This document shows positions 7,346 to 13,371 of a DNA stretch of 28,337 bases, piece by piece (within the stretch, counting starts at the first letter, position 1; every line of letters starts with the position of its first letter). A program made the translations under genes and the position numbers. The notes below the pieces were generated by a model. It made no database searches. It was not told where the DNA came from and saw only the letters and a list, made by a program, of their open reading frames with translations. The stretch spans positions 1 through 28,337 of the IMG/VR virus record IMGVR_UViG_3300020417_002115; one strand, given 5' to 3'. This stretch comes from a virus.

Positions 7346-7548
7346 TGCAACCTCCTTTCCTGGTATTTTTCCACATCAATATTTAACATATGCTTACAAA
7401 TTTCTTTGATGTTTACAGGAATAGGATCATATGAAAGTTCTTCTGGAACAAATAGACTGACAAGTTCACCTTGTTTATCAAATATTAGTGCGTAGTCACC
7501 TTCCTGTTTGACTGCTTCATCTAAAGTTGTTTTATCTTTTTTCGACAT
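7342..7548 (-). CDS. Hypothetical protein, 68 aa, first gene of the bS21 operon
   Basis: An acidic, soluble protein ([20 protein letters not shown]... [23 protein letters not shown]) of no recognised family. It is the first gene after the promoter at 7570-7598, and its end carries the Shine-Dalgarno of the bS21 gene. No clear Shine-Dalgarno precedes its own ATG; the leader is about 14-20 bases of AT-rich sequence. It is tightly coupled to bS21 and is likely co-expressed with it. Confidence 0.6.
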   Translation of the reverse strand: MSKKDKTTLDEAVKQEGDYALIFDKQGELVSLFVPEELSYDPIPVNIKEICKHMLNIDVEKYQERRLH

Positions 7549-7569
7549 AGTTTATAACAAATATGCTAA

Positions 7570-7598
7570 AATATAACATTATTTGGCTACAAAGTCAA
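7570..7598 (-). promoter_or_regulatory. Sigma70-like promoter for the bS21/lysine operon
   Basis: TTGACT, 17-base spacer, TATATT. It is the only good promoter seen before the seven-gene run 7548-3705. Confidence 0.7.
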
Positions 7599-7631
7599 GG
7601 TTAAAATAAGTATTATTATGGAGATGTTTAT

Positions 7632-7805
7632 ATGGCTAAGAAGTCTGACAGATTTATTCGAAGAGAGCAGAAGAAAGCCAATAAACAGTTCAAGAAGCAA
7701 TCGCGACTAAAACCAAAAAGTGCGATTGAAGAACCTGAAACAGGTACAAGAACTTTTCCAAAATCCCACATAATCACCCTAGATGATCTGACTAAACCGG
7801 ATTAA
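7632..7805 (+). CDS. Basic 57-aa protein, the only plus-strand gene
   Basis: This short frame (MAKKSDRFIRREQKKANKQF...) has a strongly basic N-terminal half (RFIRREQKKANKQFKKQSR) and a neutral to acidic C-terminal half ending TLDDLTKPD. A GGAG lies 8 bases before the ATG. It is divergent from the bS21 operon and convergent with the SprT-like genes. No clear promoter was found on this strand. The composition suggests nucleic-acid or ribosome binding, but no family is recognised. A good RBS and an uninterrupted, biased composition support it as a gene. Confidence 0.55.
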   Translation: MAKKSDRFIRREQKKANKQFKKQSRLKPKSAIEEPETGTRTFPKSHIITLDDLTKPD

Positions 7806-7833
7806 GATAAATACAGACTGTAATTTGATTAGA

Positions 7834-8289
7834 TTAGTATCCTAATTGCATTTTATATTTTGCAAATTTTTCTCTCCAACCAAAAAAGTTTTTATTATGA
7901 TTGGCTGTGGGATCTTTTATGATTTCAACTTGCCACTGATGTACCATTTCGTGTGCAAGTGTTTCTAGGAAGGCTCTCCAAGTTTTGAATCTATGATTCA
8001 ATTCTATTTTGTATCCAAAAGTTGGGTTATGATATGGCAAAACATTTTGATCGCAAGTGCCTTTTCTGGAATATCTTCCGTCCCAGTCCATATGTAATTG
8101 TCCTTGGCAACCTCTTAATCTTTTCACTTCTATCACTGGACGAGTTAATTTGTCTTCGAATAAAGATTGATTAAGAATATTGTACCATCTCACAGCCACA
8201 GCATCAGTTGGGAAGTAATTCGCTTCGTCCCCTCGTCTTTCAAGTGCTTTCTTGATTTTAACTTTATGCTTCTGTTTTTTGGATTTCAT
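7834..8289 (-). CDS. SprT-like zinc metallopeptidase (1)
   Basis: A 151-residue SprT-like protein. The zinc motif HEMVH is at residues 113-117. His131 in ANHNKNFFGW fits the third ligand of the SprT/Spartan family, whose motif is HExxH followed by H about 14 residues later and an aromatic. The N-terminus is very basic (MKSKKQKHKVKIKK), which would suit DNA contact. SprT-like proteases are linked to protein-DNA crosslink repair and DNA metabolism. The phage role is unknown. No Shine-Dalgarno precedes the ATG. Instead, a 61-base palindrome fills the whole gap to the stop of the preceding metallopeptidase gene. Confidence 0.82.
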   Translation of the reverse strand: MKSKKQKHKVKIKKALERRGDEANYFPTDAVAVRWYNILNQSLFEDKLTRPVIEVKRLRGCQGQLHMDWDGRYSRKGTCDQNVLPYHNPTFGYKIELNHRFKTWRAFLETLAHEMVHQWQVEIIKDPTANHNKNFFGWREKFAKYKMQLGY

Positions 8290-8350
8290 ACTACTATTTA
8301 ATTAAAAATAGCACCATAAAATAGTGTAAGAAATTAATTAAAGTAGTAGT
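8290..8350 (-). other. Long palindrome filling the gap between two metallopeptidase genes
   Basis: Arms ACTACTACTTTAATTAA and TTAATTAAATAGTAGT pair over 16 bp with one bulged C and a 28-base loop. It begins at the base after the stop of the upstream gene and ends at the base before the ATG of the next. No Shine-Dalgarno is present. Confidence 0.75.
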
Positions 8351-8830
8351 TTATAAAACTTTTTCTTGGGTCCAACTGTATTTTGCGAGGTTTTTTGCTT
8401 CTGCCCATCTGATGAATAGTCCTAATTCCTTGCCATGGGCCTCAATTTCCCAGGGTAGATCCCAGTAATTTGTCTGGCTGTCCACCAAGTTATTCTGCCA
8501 TCTAGTGGATCCGCATCTGCTCAAATCAACCAACTCTCCCTTGGCATATTGTTTCAAGTGAACCATTTCATGTGCAATGGTCTCCATCACAGTTCGTTTG
8601 GAACCTGCACAATCTATGGTCATTGTAAATTCTTTGGGTCTATGATTGGAATCGTCAAAATCAATTTCACCTAATATACCATCTTCCTTATAAAGTGTTT
8701 TGGAAAATTCTATATCTAGTGTGATTTTGTTTTTAAGATTGTTAGGAAATAAATGTTCTGCACAATAATCAACAAGACTGTGTGCTAATGATCTAAGGTG
8801 TTTGTTTCCACCTGTAATATTGACTAACAT
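8351..8830 (-). CDS. SprT-like zinc metallopeptidase (2)
   Basis: A 159-residue metallopeptidase-like protein with HEMVH at residues 87-91 and a downstream WEIEAHGKE (about 127-135) whose Glu could be the third zinc ligand, a gluzincin-like arrangement. It differs from the neighbour, which appears to use a His. The N-terminal half is mixed alpha/beta, and no signal peptide is visible, so it acts in the cytoplasm. The ATG shares a base with the stop of the 52-aa gene upstream (TAATG). Two different HEMVH proteins in tandem suggest an old duplication with divergence, or two recruitments. Confidence 0.75.
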   Translation of the reverse strand: MLVNITGGNKHLRSLAHSLVDYCAEHLFPNNLKNKITLDIEFSKTLYKEDGILGEIDFDDSNHRPKEFTMTIDCAGSKRTVMETIAHEMVHLKQYAKGELVDLSRCGSTRWQNNLVDSQTNYWDLPWEIEAHGKELGLFIRWAEAKNLAKYSWTQEKVL

Positions 8831-8988
8831 TACCCTTTTGCAATTTCCATTGCCATTTGCTTCAGTTCATCTGTTAGGAACTTTATTTCTTCTTCAGGTC
8901 TTTTTTCAGCAATGGCTTTTTCAATTTCCATGCTTTTAACCTTCATGGCAGTTAGTTTTATTTTTATATCATCTATTGTGTGTAACAT
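8830..8988 (-). CDS. Small helical protein, 52 aa, from a leaderless promoter
   Basis: A short, charged, all-helical protein (MLHTIDDIKIKLTAMKVKS...) with heptad-like spacing, so a coiled coil is likely. The start chosen lies 6 bases after the -10 box of a textbook promoter (8995-9023), so the mRNA is predicted to begin at or next to the ATG with no leader. The longer frame to 9015 would start inside the promoter. It is coupled to the metallopeptidase gene that follows. The function is unknown. Confidence 0.55.
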   Translation of the reverse strand: MLHTIDDIKIKLTAMKVKSMEIEKAIAEKRPEEEIKFLTDELKQMAMEIAKG

Positions 8989-8994
8989 ATCTAT

Positions 8995-9023
8995 ATAATA
9001 ACACAAATGATACAATGTGTCAA
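8995..9023 (-). promoter_or_regulatory. Sigma70-like promoter, leaderless type
   Basis: TTGACA, 17-base spacer, TATTAT, then 6 bases to the ATG at 8988. Drives the 52-aa gene and two metallopeptidase genes. Confidence 0.7.
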
Positions 9024-9053
9024 ACTGTTAGAAAAGGCGTATTGCTTGGCTTT

Positions 9054-9749
9054 TTATTTTATTTTTGGAAACAATGCATCTGTACAGAACAGTTCTACAT
9101 CTTCTTCTTTTAGTCCAAGCGATTTCATTACTCTTGGTGTGTGTGGATTTTGTTGTTGATTATGACAATAATAGTTTTGTGCTTCTATTGTTTCTTCTTT
9201 ATTTGCTGTGTTGTTGTATTCACCTATTGAATCAAAATAAACTTTTAAATTGTTCACTGCTAAATCTACTATGGCTTTTGATTCTTCATCAGTGTTTACA
9301 TTACCCGCCGCAATCATAGAACCACTGAATATGTTCAATGCCCATTGAGGTAATTCTCTTTTCTTACTAGGTACAAACTCTTCTACTGCTTCTTTAAACC
9401 AATCTATCAAAGGGTGTGCTTCACCACCTGAACTTTTTGAAAAGTCATGAAAGGCGCCCGTCATTTTGTTTTTACCTGCAATGACATCAAAGCCATATAT
9501 AGGACCGTTGTTTGTAAGATTAGGAAAAATGCACACGTGCATCATCCACAATCCCTTCGACTCTCTAGCATCTACTACATCTATATGGCAACGTCTACAA
9601 TCTTCTGTTTGCCAAACTCTGTTGATCCAACCGTTGTCTGGTTGATTAAACTGACTCATTCCTTCTTCTTGAATCTCTTTGCCTCTTGAATCAAATTCTT
9701 TAATAATTTGTTCTTGGCAGTCTATTAATGTGTCCCAAATGTAACTCAT
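9054..9749 (-). CDS. pcyX: Ferredoxin-dependent bilin reductase, PcyX-like
   Basis: A 231-residue FDBR (PcyA/PebS/PcyX superfamily). The motif run MMHVCIFPN...GPIYGFDVIAG matches the family core: His71 and Asp88 fit the conserved substrate-contact His and the catalytic Asp. The C-terminus NPHTPRVMKSLG...LFCTDALFPK also fits. At the position of the PcyA catalytic Glu there appears to be Asp57 (CHIDVV), as expected for PebS/PcyX-type enzymes. PcyX was described from marine viral metagenomes as a biliverdin to phycoerythrobilin reductase that uses ferredoxin. It lies two genes after a heme oxygenase, which supplies biliverdin. It overlaps the 71-aa gene by ATGA. The exact product is inferred. 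Confidence 0.85.
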   Translation of the reverse strand: MSYIWDTLIDCQEQIIKEFDSRGKEIQEEGMSQFNQPDNGWINRVWQTEDCRRCHIDVVDARESKGLWMMHVCIFPNLTNNGPIYGFDVIAGKNKMTGAFHDFSKSSGGEAHPLIDWFKEAVEEFVPSKKRELPQWALNIFSGSMIAAGNVNTDEESKAIVDLAVNNLKVYFDSIGEYNNTANKEETIEAQNYYCHNQQQNPHTPRVMKSLGLKEEDVELFCTDALFPKIK

Positions 9750-9961
9750 ATCAAATTAGGATCCGTTCTATGATAAATGAAAGGATCATCAGTTTCAATT
9801 CCTTTAAGTAATTTTAATCTTGTTTCTAATGCATCTATTGTTGTGTAGATATGTCCTGTATCGTGTTCTTCAATACAACTTTTAAAATATTTTATTTCGT
9901 CTTCTAATACTTTAATTTTGATCAGATCCCACTTGCTGGTCAGTCTCTTTTTTCTCGGCAT
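9746..9961 (-). CDS. 71-aa coiled-coil protein between heme oxygenase and bilin reductase
   Basis: This frame overlaps the heme oxygenase gene by 50 bases and the bilin reductase gene by four (ATGA). It begins at an ATG preceded by AAGGA at 5 bases. The N-terminus is basic (MPRKKRLTSKWDLIK), then a helical segment (VLEDEIKYFKSCIEEHDTGHI, TTIDALETRLKLL) suggests a helical hairpin or dimer. Similar small DTGHI proteins occur in marine T4-like phages, as far as I can recall; no function is known. It ties the two pigment genes into one translationally coupled unit. Confidence 0.6.
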   Translation of the reverse strand: MPRKKRLTSKWDLIKIKVLEDEIKYFKSCIEEHDTGHIYTTIDALETRLKLLKGIETDDPFIYHRTDPNLI

Positions 9962-10484
9962 ACAATTCCTTGAATAGTTCTGTTGCGTATTCAAAACAAA
10001 GTTTGGCTTCTTCTGCCATGCTGTCATTTGTTTTTGATCTTATTATTTCTTTTGTTTCTTTAATATCACAATCAAACTCATACATTGTGCCTTTGCCAGG
10101 TGCTCTCTTTTTAATCATTTGACCACCGGATAAGTCACCCATATGTCTAACGTAGATGTGTGCCATTAGTTTTTCAGGATCGTCTTTGATATTAAAAATG
10201 TGTCTAACATATCGTTCAGTAGATTCAGTTAATGCAGGATTCTCAGACTGTTTCCATAGTTCTTGGAAGTCCGCTAATATTTTTGGTGCTCTACGCACAG
10301 TTGGAAAGTCATTGAATAGACTGTTTGCCATTGCACAGGCTTCTAACAAATTGTATATTGCGTGTTGGTTCCAAAGAAACTTGGCATACATTTCATCAGA
10401 CATTTTGCCTGACATAAGTTCATGAACGAAGTCTTGTCTTTCTGCTTGTTTGTGTACTTCTTTGGTTAATTCTTTTAGGCTCAT
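9912..10484 (-). CDS. ho1: Heme oxygenase
   Basis: A 190-residue heme oxygenase of the HO-1 fold. His11 (KEVHKQAE) fits the proximal heme ligand, and YVRHMGDLSGGQ (about 111-122) is the distal-helix signature with its flexible glycines. The reaction opens heme to biliverdin IX-alpha, Fe2+ and CO using reduced ferredoxin and O2. It is shorter than cyanobacterial HO1 (about 240 residues), with the loss at the C-terminus. It overlaps clpS by ATGA and is followed by the 71-aa gene and the bilin reductase that would use its product. Ferredoxin must come from the host, since none is encoded here. Confidence 0.92.
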   Translation of the reverse strand: MSLKELTKEVHKQAERQDFVHELMSGKMSDEMYAKFLWNQHAIYNLLEACAMANSLFNDFPTVRRAPKILADFQELWKQSENPALTESTERYVRHIFNIKDDPEKLMAHIYVRHMGDLSGGQMIKKRAPGKGTMYEFDCDIKETKEIIRSKTNDSMAEEAKLCFEYATELFKELYAEKKETDQQVGSDQN

Positions 10485-10786
10485 TCAGATTCTATTTTTA
10501 CTTGTAAAGGGAAACCTCTGCTTCTACTTTCATTGGTTGCTTCTGTTCCTTTTTGTTCTGCTATTTCATATGTATATACACCACACACTGCCGAACCTTC
10601 GTTGTGGATTTTGATTGTAAGGTCTTTTGCTGTTTCTGGTGTGTGTCTAAATATTTTGACTAGCAATTCAATGACGAAATCCATTGGAGTCACATCATCA
10701 TTTAACAATATCACTGAATAGTTTTCTGGTTCCTTTGTCAGTGCCTTTACTTTCGAATCTACTTTTACTTCTAAATCTGTTGTCAT
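10481..10786 (-). CDS. clpS: ClpS, adaptor of the ClpAP protease
   Basis: A 101-residue ClpS. The binding-pocket residues are present: NDDVTPMDFV (N29-D30-D31, T33, P34), His61 in IKIHNEGSAVCGVYTYEIAE, and the C-terminal strand FPLQVKIE. ClpS delivers N-degron substrates to ClpA/ClpP, so a phage copy could redirect host proteolysis (inference). It overlaps the heme oxygenase gene by ATGA. A perfect stem with a GCAA loop (10808-10829) separates it from hsp20 upstream. Confidence 0.93.
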   Translation of the reverse strand: MTTDLEVKVDSKVKALTKEPENYSVILLNDDVTPMDFVIELLVKIFRHTPETAKDLTIKIHNEGSAVCGVYTYEIAEQKGTEATNESRSRGFPLQVKIESE

Positions 10787-10807
10787 TATTCCTACTTGTT
10801 TAAGTTA

Positions 10808-10829
10808 GGTAGGGTGTTGCCACCCTACC
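10808..10829 (-). other. Perfect hairpin with GCAA tetraloop between hsp20 and clpS
   Basis: GGTAGGGTG and CACCCTACC form a perfect 9-bp stem closed by a GNRA-type GCAA loop. No T-tract follows, so it is more likely an RNA stability or processing element than a terminator. Confidence 0.7.
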
Positions 10830-10839
10830 ATATTCAAAG

Positions 10840-11289
10840 TTACTTAACTTCAATAGTTCTTGCTTTTTTACCTTCTGGAATTATACGTTCCATAGATACT
10901 TTTAGCAAACCATCTTTAAGTTCTGCTCCCTTTACTTCTACATCATCAGCAATAGTAAATGATTTTGAAAACCATCTCTTGCTAATACCTCTGTGAAGTA
11001 CACCATCTGCATCTTTGGCTTCGGACTTATCCTTTTCCTTAGATTTTACAGTCAACATATTGTCTTTGTACTCTACATCTATGTCCTTTTTATTGAAACC
11101 TGCAAGTGCAAGTTCCACGTCATAAGTGTATTCACCAGTCTTCACTATGTTGTATGGTGGAAAGTTTGTAGCAGAAGGCATTCTGTAAATGTCATTTTCG
11201 AACATTCTTTCAAAATGATCGAACACATTGTCGAATCCTACTGTTACTGGTCTTAATTGATTGAATATAGATAGTGCTTTATTTGTCAT
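10840..11289 (-). CDS. hsp20: Small heat shock protein Hsp20 (IbpA type)
   Basis: A 149-residue Hsp20 chaperone. The alpha-crystallin domain covers about residues 42-130 (PYNIVKTGEYTYDVELALAGFNKKDIDVEY to GLLKVSMERIIPE), and the C-terminal I-E-V in RTIEVK is the I-x-I/V motif used for oligomer contacts. It holds unfolding proteins without ATP. The RBS is strong (AAGGAGG). Two control elements lie upstream: a sigma70-like promoter (11378-11407) and a GATAAATA box (11353-11360). T4-like marine phages often carry Hsp20, probably to aid virion assembly. Confidence 0.95.
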   Translation of the reverse strand: MTNKALSIFNQLRPVTVGFDNVFDHFERMFENDIYRMPSATNFPPYNIVKTGEYTYDVELALAGFNKKDIDVEYKDNMLTVKSKEKDKSEAKDADGVLHRGISKRWFSKSFTIADDVEVKGAELKDGLLKVSMERIIPEGKKARTIEVK

Positions 11290-11352
11290 CGCTTTTCCTC
11301 CTTATTAAGCAAGTTAATTTAATGTAAGTCCTATCCAAGCAACTTACACTTC

Positions 11353-11360
11353 TATTTATC
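11353..11360 (-). promoter_or_regulatory. Late-type box GATAAATA before hsp20
   Basis: An ATAAATA core like the T4 late promoter, in an intergenic position 64 bases before the hsp20 start. Confidence 0.5.
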
Positions 11361-11377
11361 ACATACTGTGATACTAT

Positions 11378-11407
11378 ATTATATAATAACTCATTATAAA
11401 AAATCAA
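11378..11407 (-). promoter_or_regulatory. Sigma70-like promoter for hsp20-clpS-ho1-pcyX
   Basis: TTGATT, 18-base spacer, TATAAT, about 89 bases upstream of the hsp20 ATG; a late-type box lies between. Confidence 0.6.
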
Positions 11408-12114
11408 GAGTCTAACCATATATTTTTTGTATCTTTTTTACCAAAATCTTTGCTATTATACCCTTCTCTAACTTCAATAGTAAATGATTTGCCTCTGGTA
11501 TCTGCTTGTAGATGATATTGAAATCCTTCATATTCAACATGGCAAATAACGGGCCAGCCTTCAATGTTTTGATATTCAAGATGTAATTGATTTAATTTTA
11601 ATCCGTGTGGTCCACCTTTAATCTTTTCCTCTGTGTACCAAACACCTTTTTCGAAACTTTGACCAAATAGATAATGCTTGTTCTCTACTGCATAATGATC
11701 GGCATCAAAAGTGCCAGTTTCGATACATTTGATTCCATACTTGCCTAACTTTTCATACTCCAAAGGTATTGAGTGTATTGTGTCCTCAAATTTAAAGTCC
11801 TTATCATATTGGTCAATATACAATGTGCATGACTCTGATAATTCACAACCGCTTACGTGTGTGATATCATCATGCTCATACCAATCTCTTTCTAATTGTG
11901 CTTTTTTTGGAACTTTATTAAGCATATTCATATCTCTATACTCTGCAAGATACTCGCCTAACTTGTCTTGTCTTTTGCTCCAATAGTTGTATGCATCTTT
12001 GGTAACGTGTCCCATGACTGCTTCACCGCCATAGGCTTCAAACCTAAGTTCATAAAACTTTCTTTCGTTTTTGATTTTTTCAATTAGAACTTGTTTTTGT
12101 TTAGACGTTGCCAT
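11404..12114 (-). CDS. Conserved hypothetical protein, 236 aa
   Basis: No domain is recognised. The first 75 residues are helical and charged (KQVLIEKIKNERKFYELRFEAYGGEAVMG), then a probably beta-rich region contains many aromatic and acidic residues and two short Cys-containing stretches (SGCELSESCTLYI, VICHVEY). It has no signal peptide or membrane span. The RFEAYGGE N-terminus resembles proteins I have seen in T4-like marine phages, without known function. The ATG lies 7 bases after the -10 box of a promoter at 12122-12150, so the mRNA is probably leaderless. Confidence 0.65.
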   Translation of the reverse strand: MATSKQKQVLIEKIKNERKFYELRFEAYGGEAVMGHVTKDAYNYWSKRQDKLGEYLAEYRDMNMLNKVPKKAQLERDWYEHDDITHVSGCELSESCTLYIDQYDKDFKFEDTIHSIPLEYEKLGKYGIKCIETGTFDADHYAVENKHYLFGQSFEKGVWYTEEKIKGGPHGLKLNQLHLEYQNIEGWPVICHVEYEGFQYHLQADTRGKSFTIEVREGYNSKDFGKKDTKNIWLDS

Positions 12115-12121
12115 CTAAAGC

Positions 12122-12150
12122 ATAATAACACACTACTCATTTTGTGTCAA
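12122..12150 (-). promoter_or_regulatory. Sigma70-like promoter, leaderless type, for the 236-aa gene
   Basis: TTGACA, 17-base spacer, TATTAT, then 7 bases to the ATG at 12114. Confidence 0.7.
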
Positions 12151-12783
12151 TGGTGGATAGCCATTCATCTTCGCCAATTCATTGTTGGCTTCAGTTGCCG
12201 CTATGCTTGTATTGAAACTCATTGATAATCTTGGTTTCTGCGACTTATTGCCATCTACATAATGAATAACCCAACTAGGAAATATTAATATGTTATTATT
12301 CAACGGAGTATACGTGGCTCTTACTGCGGTGATTTGATTGCGTTGTGGCATATATCTAGGTAGATAATATTGTGCTTCGTCCTCTCTATCAAAATGTATT
12401 TTGGAATCTGAATCTTCTGGTACATCTATATAGTAGACACCACTCAACACACTATCTCTATGATTGTGAGGTTGATTGTAATCTTTGTGATAGTTTATGT
12501 TCCACCACCAATCAGAAATAATTAGGTCAGGCATTCCTGCCATTTTGGTACATTCGTTAAGACATCTCTGAAGTGTGTGTATAAATCTTTCTATCGCCAG
12601 AGGTTTTTGATCTAGTAATTCAAAAGATTTGCTTTGCCAACCTCCATAGTTAGATGCAACTTTACCTACTTTATCTTCTTTAGCAAGTTTTTCAACATAC
12701 TCTTTTATTTCCGTATTATTAACATCTTTCAAATGGTCATTCCATATTACAGTCGGAAACCATAGGTCGGCTTTCATTGGCAT
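12133..12783 (-). CDS. 2OG-Fe(II) oxygenase (PF13759/TIGR02466-like)
   Basis: A 216-residue oxygenase with the family layout: N-terminal LWFPTVIW, the WWWNINYHKDYNQPHNHRDS block, LSGVYYIDVPE, and FPSWVIHYVDGN...RLSMSFN. Likely iron ligands are H108-x-D110 and H174, with R185 for 2-oxoglutarate. Such proteins are frequent in marine T4-like phages. The substrate is unknown, with peptide or amino-acid hydroxylation as the usual guess. The ATG shares a base with the previous stop (TAATG), and GGAG lies 8 bases upstream. It is the second 2OG oxygenase of the window and belongs to a different family from the one at 3705. Confidence 0.85.
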   Translation of the reverse strand: MPMKADLWFPTVIWNDHLKDVNNTEIKEYVEKLAKEDKVGKVASNYGGWQSKSFELLDQKPLAIERFIHTLQRCLNECTKMAGMPDLIISDWWWNINYHKDYNQPHNHRDSVLSGVYYIDVPEDSDSKIHFDREDEAQYYLPRYMPQRNQITAVRATYTPLNNNILIFPSWVIHYVDGNKSQKPRLSMSFNTSIAATEANNELAKMNGYPPLTQNE

Positions 12784-13181
12784 TATTTGTTCTCCAGTTC
12801 TTTTATTTTGCTAGGTAAAAATTCTAAATCGTACACTCTATTATTGTTTATTAAATTGAATTCAAAAGCACTGCTCCCGTGCCATATGTAATAACAATTT
12901 GATTTGTTTAACACATAACCTATTAACCATCTGTCTTTGAATGTGCCGTTGATATCAAATATTATTACATCAACAGCATTAGCAATTTCAATCAACCATT
13001 TTAAGTTTTGTTGATCATCTGGGTCTTTAACTTCAAACATATAAACATTGACATCTTTTTCAAATTGTTTTGCTCTTTCATTGAAATCATGCTTAACACT
13101 TTCAGCAGGATTGATAAGCAATACACTGGTGTTCTCGTTATGCAACTTGTCAGGCTCTGTGATTAAATTCAGTTTTGGCAT
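12783..13181 (-). CDS. Conserved hypothetical protein, 132 aa, Rossmann-like
   Basis: Alternating strands and helices (NTSVLLINPAES, VNVYMFEV, WLIEIANAVDVIIFDING, CYYIWHGSS) suggest a small Rossmann-like alpha/beta fold. No catalytic motif can be named. The family seems to occur in marine T4-like phages, by recollection only. It lies 16 bases after the -1 frameshift stop of the preceding gene and is coupled by TAATG to the 2OG oxygenase that follows. Confidence 0.6.
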   Translation of the reverse strand: MPKLNLITEPDKLHNENTSVLLINPAESVKHDFNERAKQFEKDVNVYMFEVKDPDDQQNLKWLIEIANAVDVIIFDINGTFKDRWLIGYVLNKSNCYYIWHGSSAFEFNLINNNRVYDLEFLPSKIKELENK

Positions 13182-13197
13182 ACAAATAATTATGCAA

Positions 13198-13371
13198 TTA
13201 CTCGTACAATTTTTTCCAATGTGACTTGTTAGATTGTTCTTCGTTTTGAACGTATGATTCTGGATATACTACTTGAGTAAGATTTGGTTTTATTCTTCCA
13301 CCCTGTCCTTGATCTTCACTTGCTTGTCGCCCGTCTCTGCTCTCATTATGTAGTTTGAAGTCTTTTTTTTT
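13198..13371 (-). CDS. -1 frame C-terminal extension of the membrane/coiled-coil protein
   Basis: In the -1 frame after the A9 run, an open frame continues for about 54 residues (KKDFKLHNESRDGRQASEDQ, then ...YPESYVQNEEQSNKSHWKKLYE) to a TAA at 13198-13200. It fills what would otherwise be an unusually long gap in this region and ends 16 bases before the next gene. It lacks a good start of its own, so it is best read as a C-terminal alternative for the gene starting at 14876, reached by a programmed frameshift or, less interestingly, revealed by a homopolymer error. Confidence 0.6.
   Translation of the reverse strand, partial: KKKDFKLHNESRDGRQASEDQGQGGRIKPNLTQVVYPESYVQNEEQSNKSHWKKLYE

Noticed and set aside
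7806-7813. GATAAATA on the plus strand
   Set aside because: No plus-strand gene lies downstream, so it is probably a chance match to the late box.
9023-9062. Terminator after the bilin reductase gene (AAAAGCC...GCCTTTT)
   Set aside because: The arms pair only with a C-C mismatch and the structure is weak; not annotated as a terminator.
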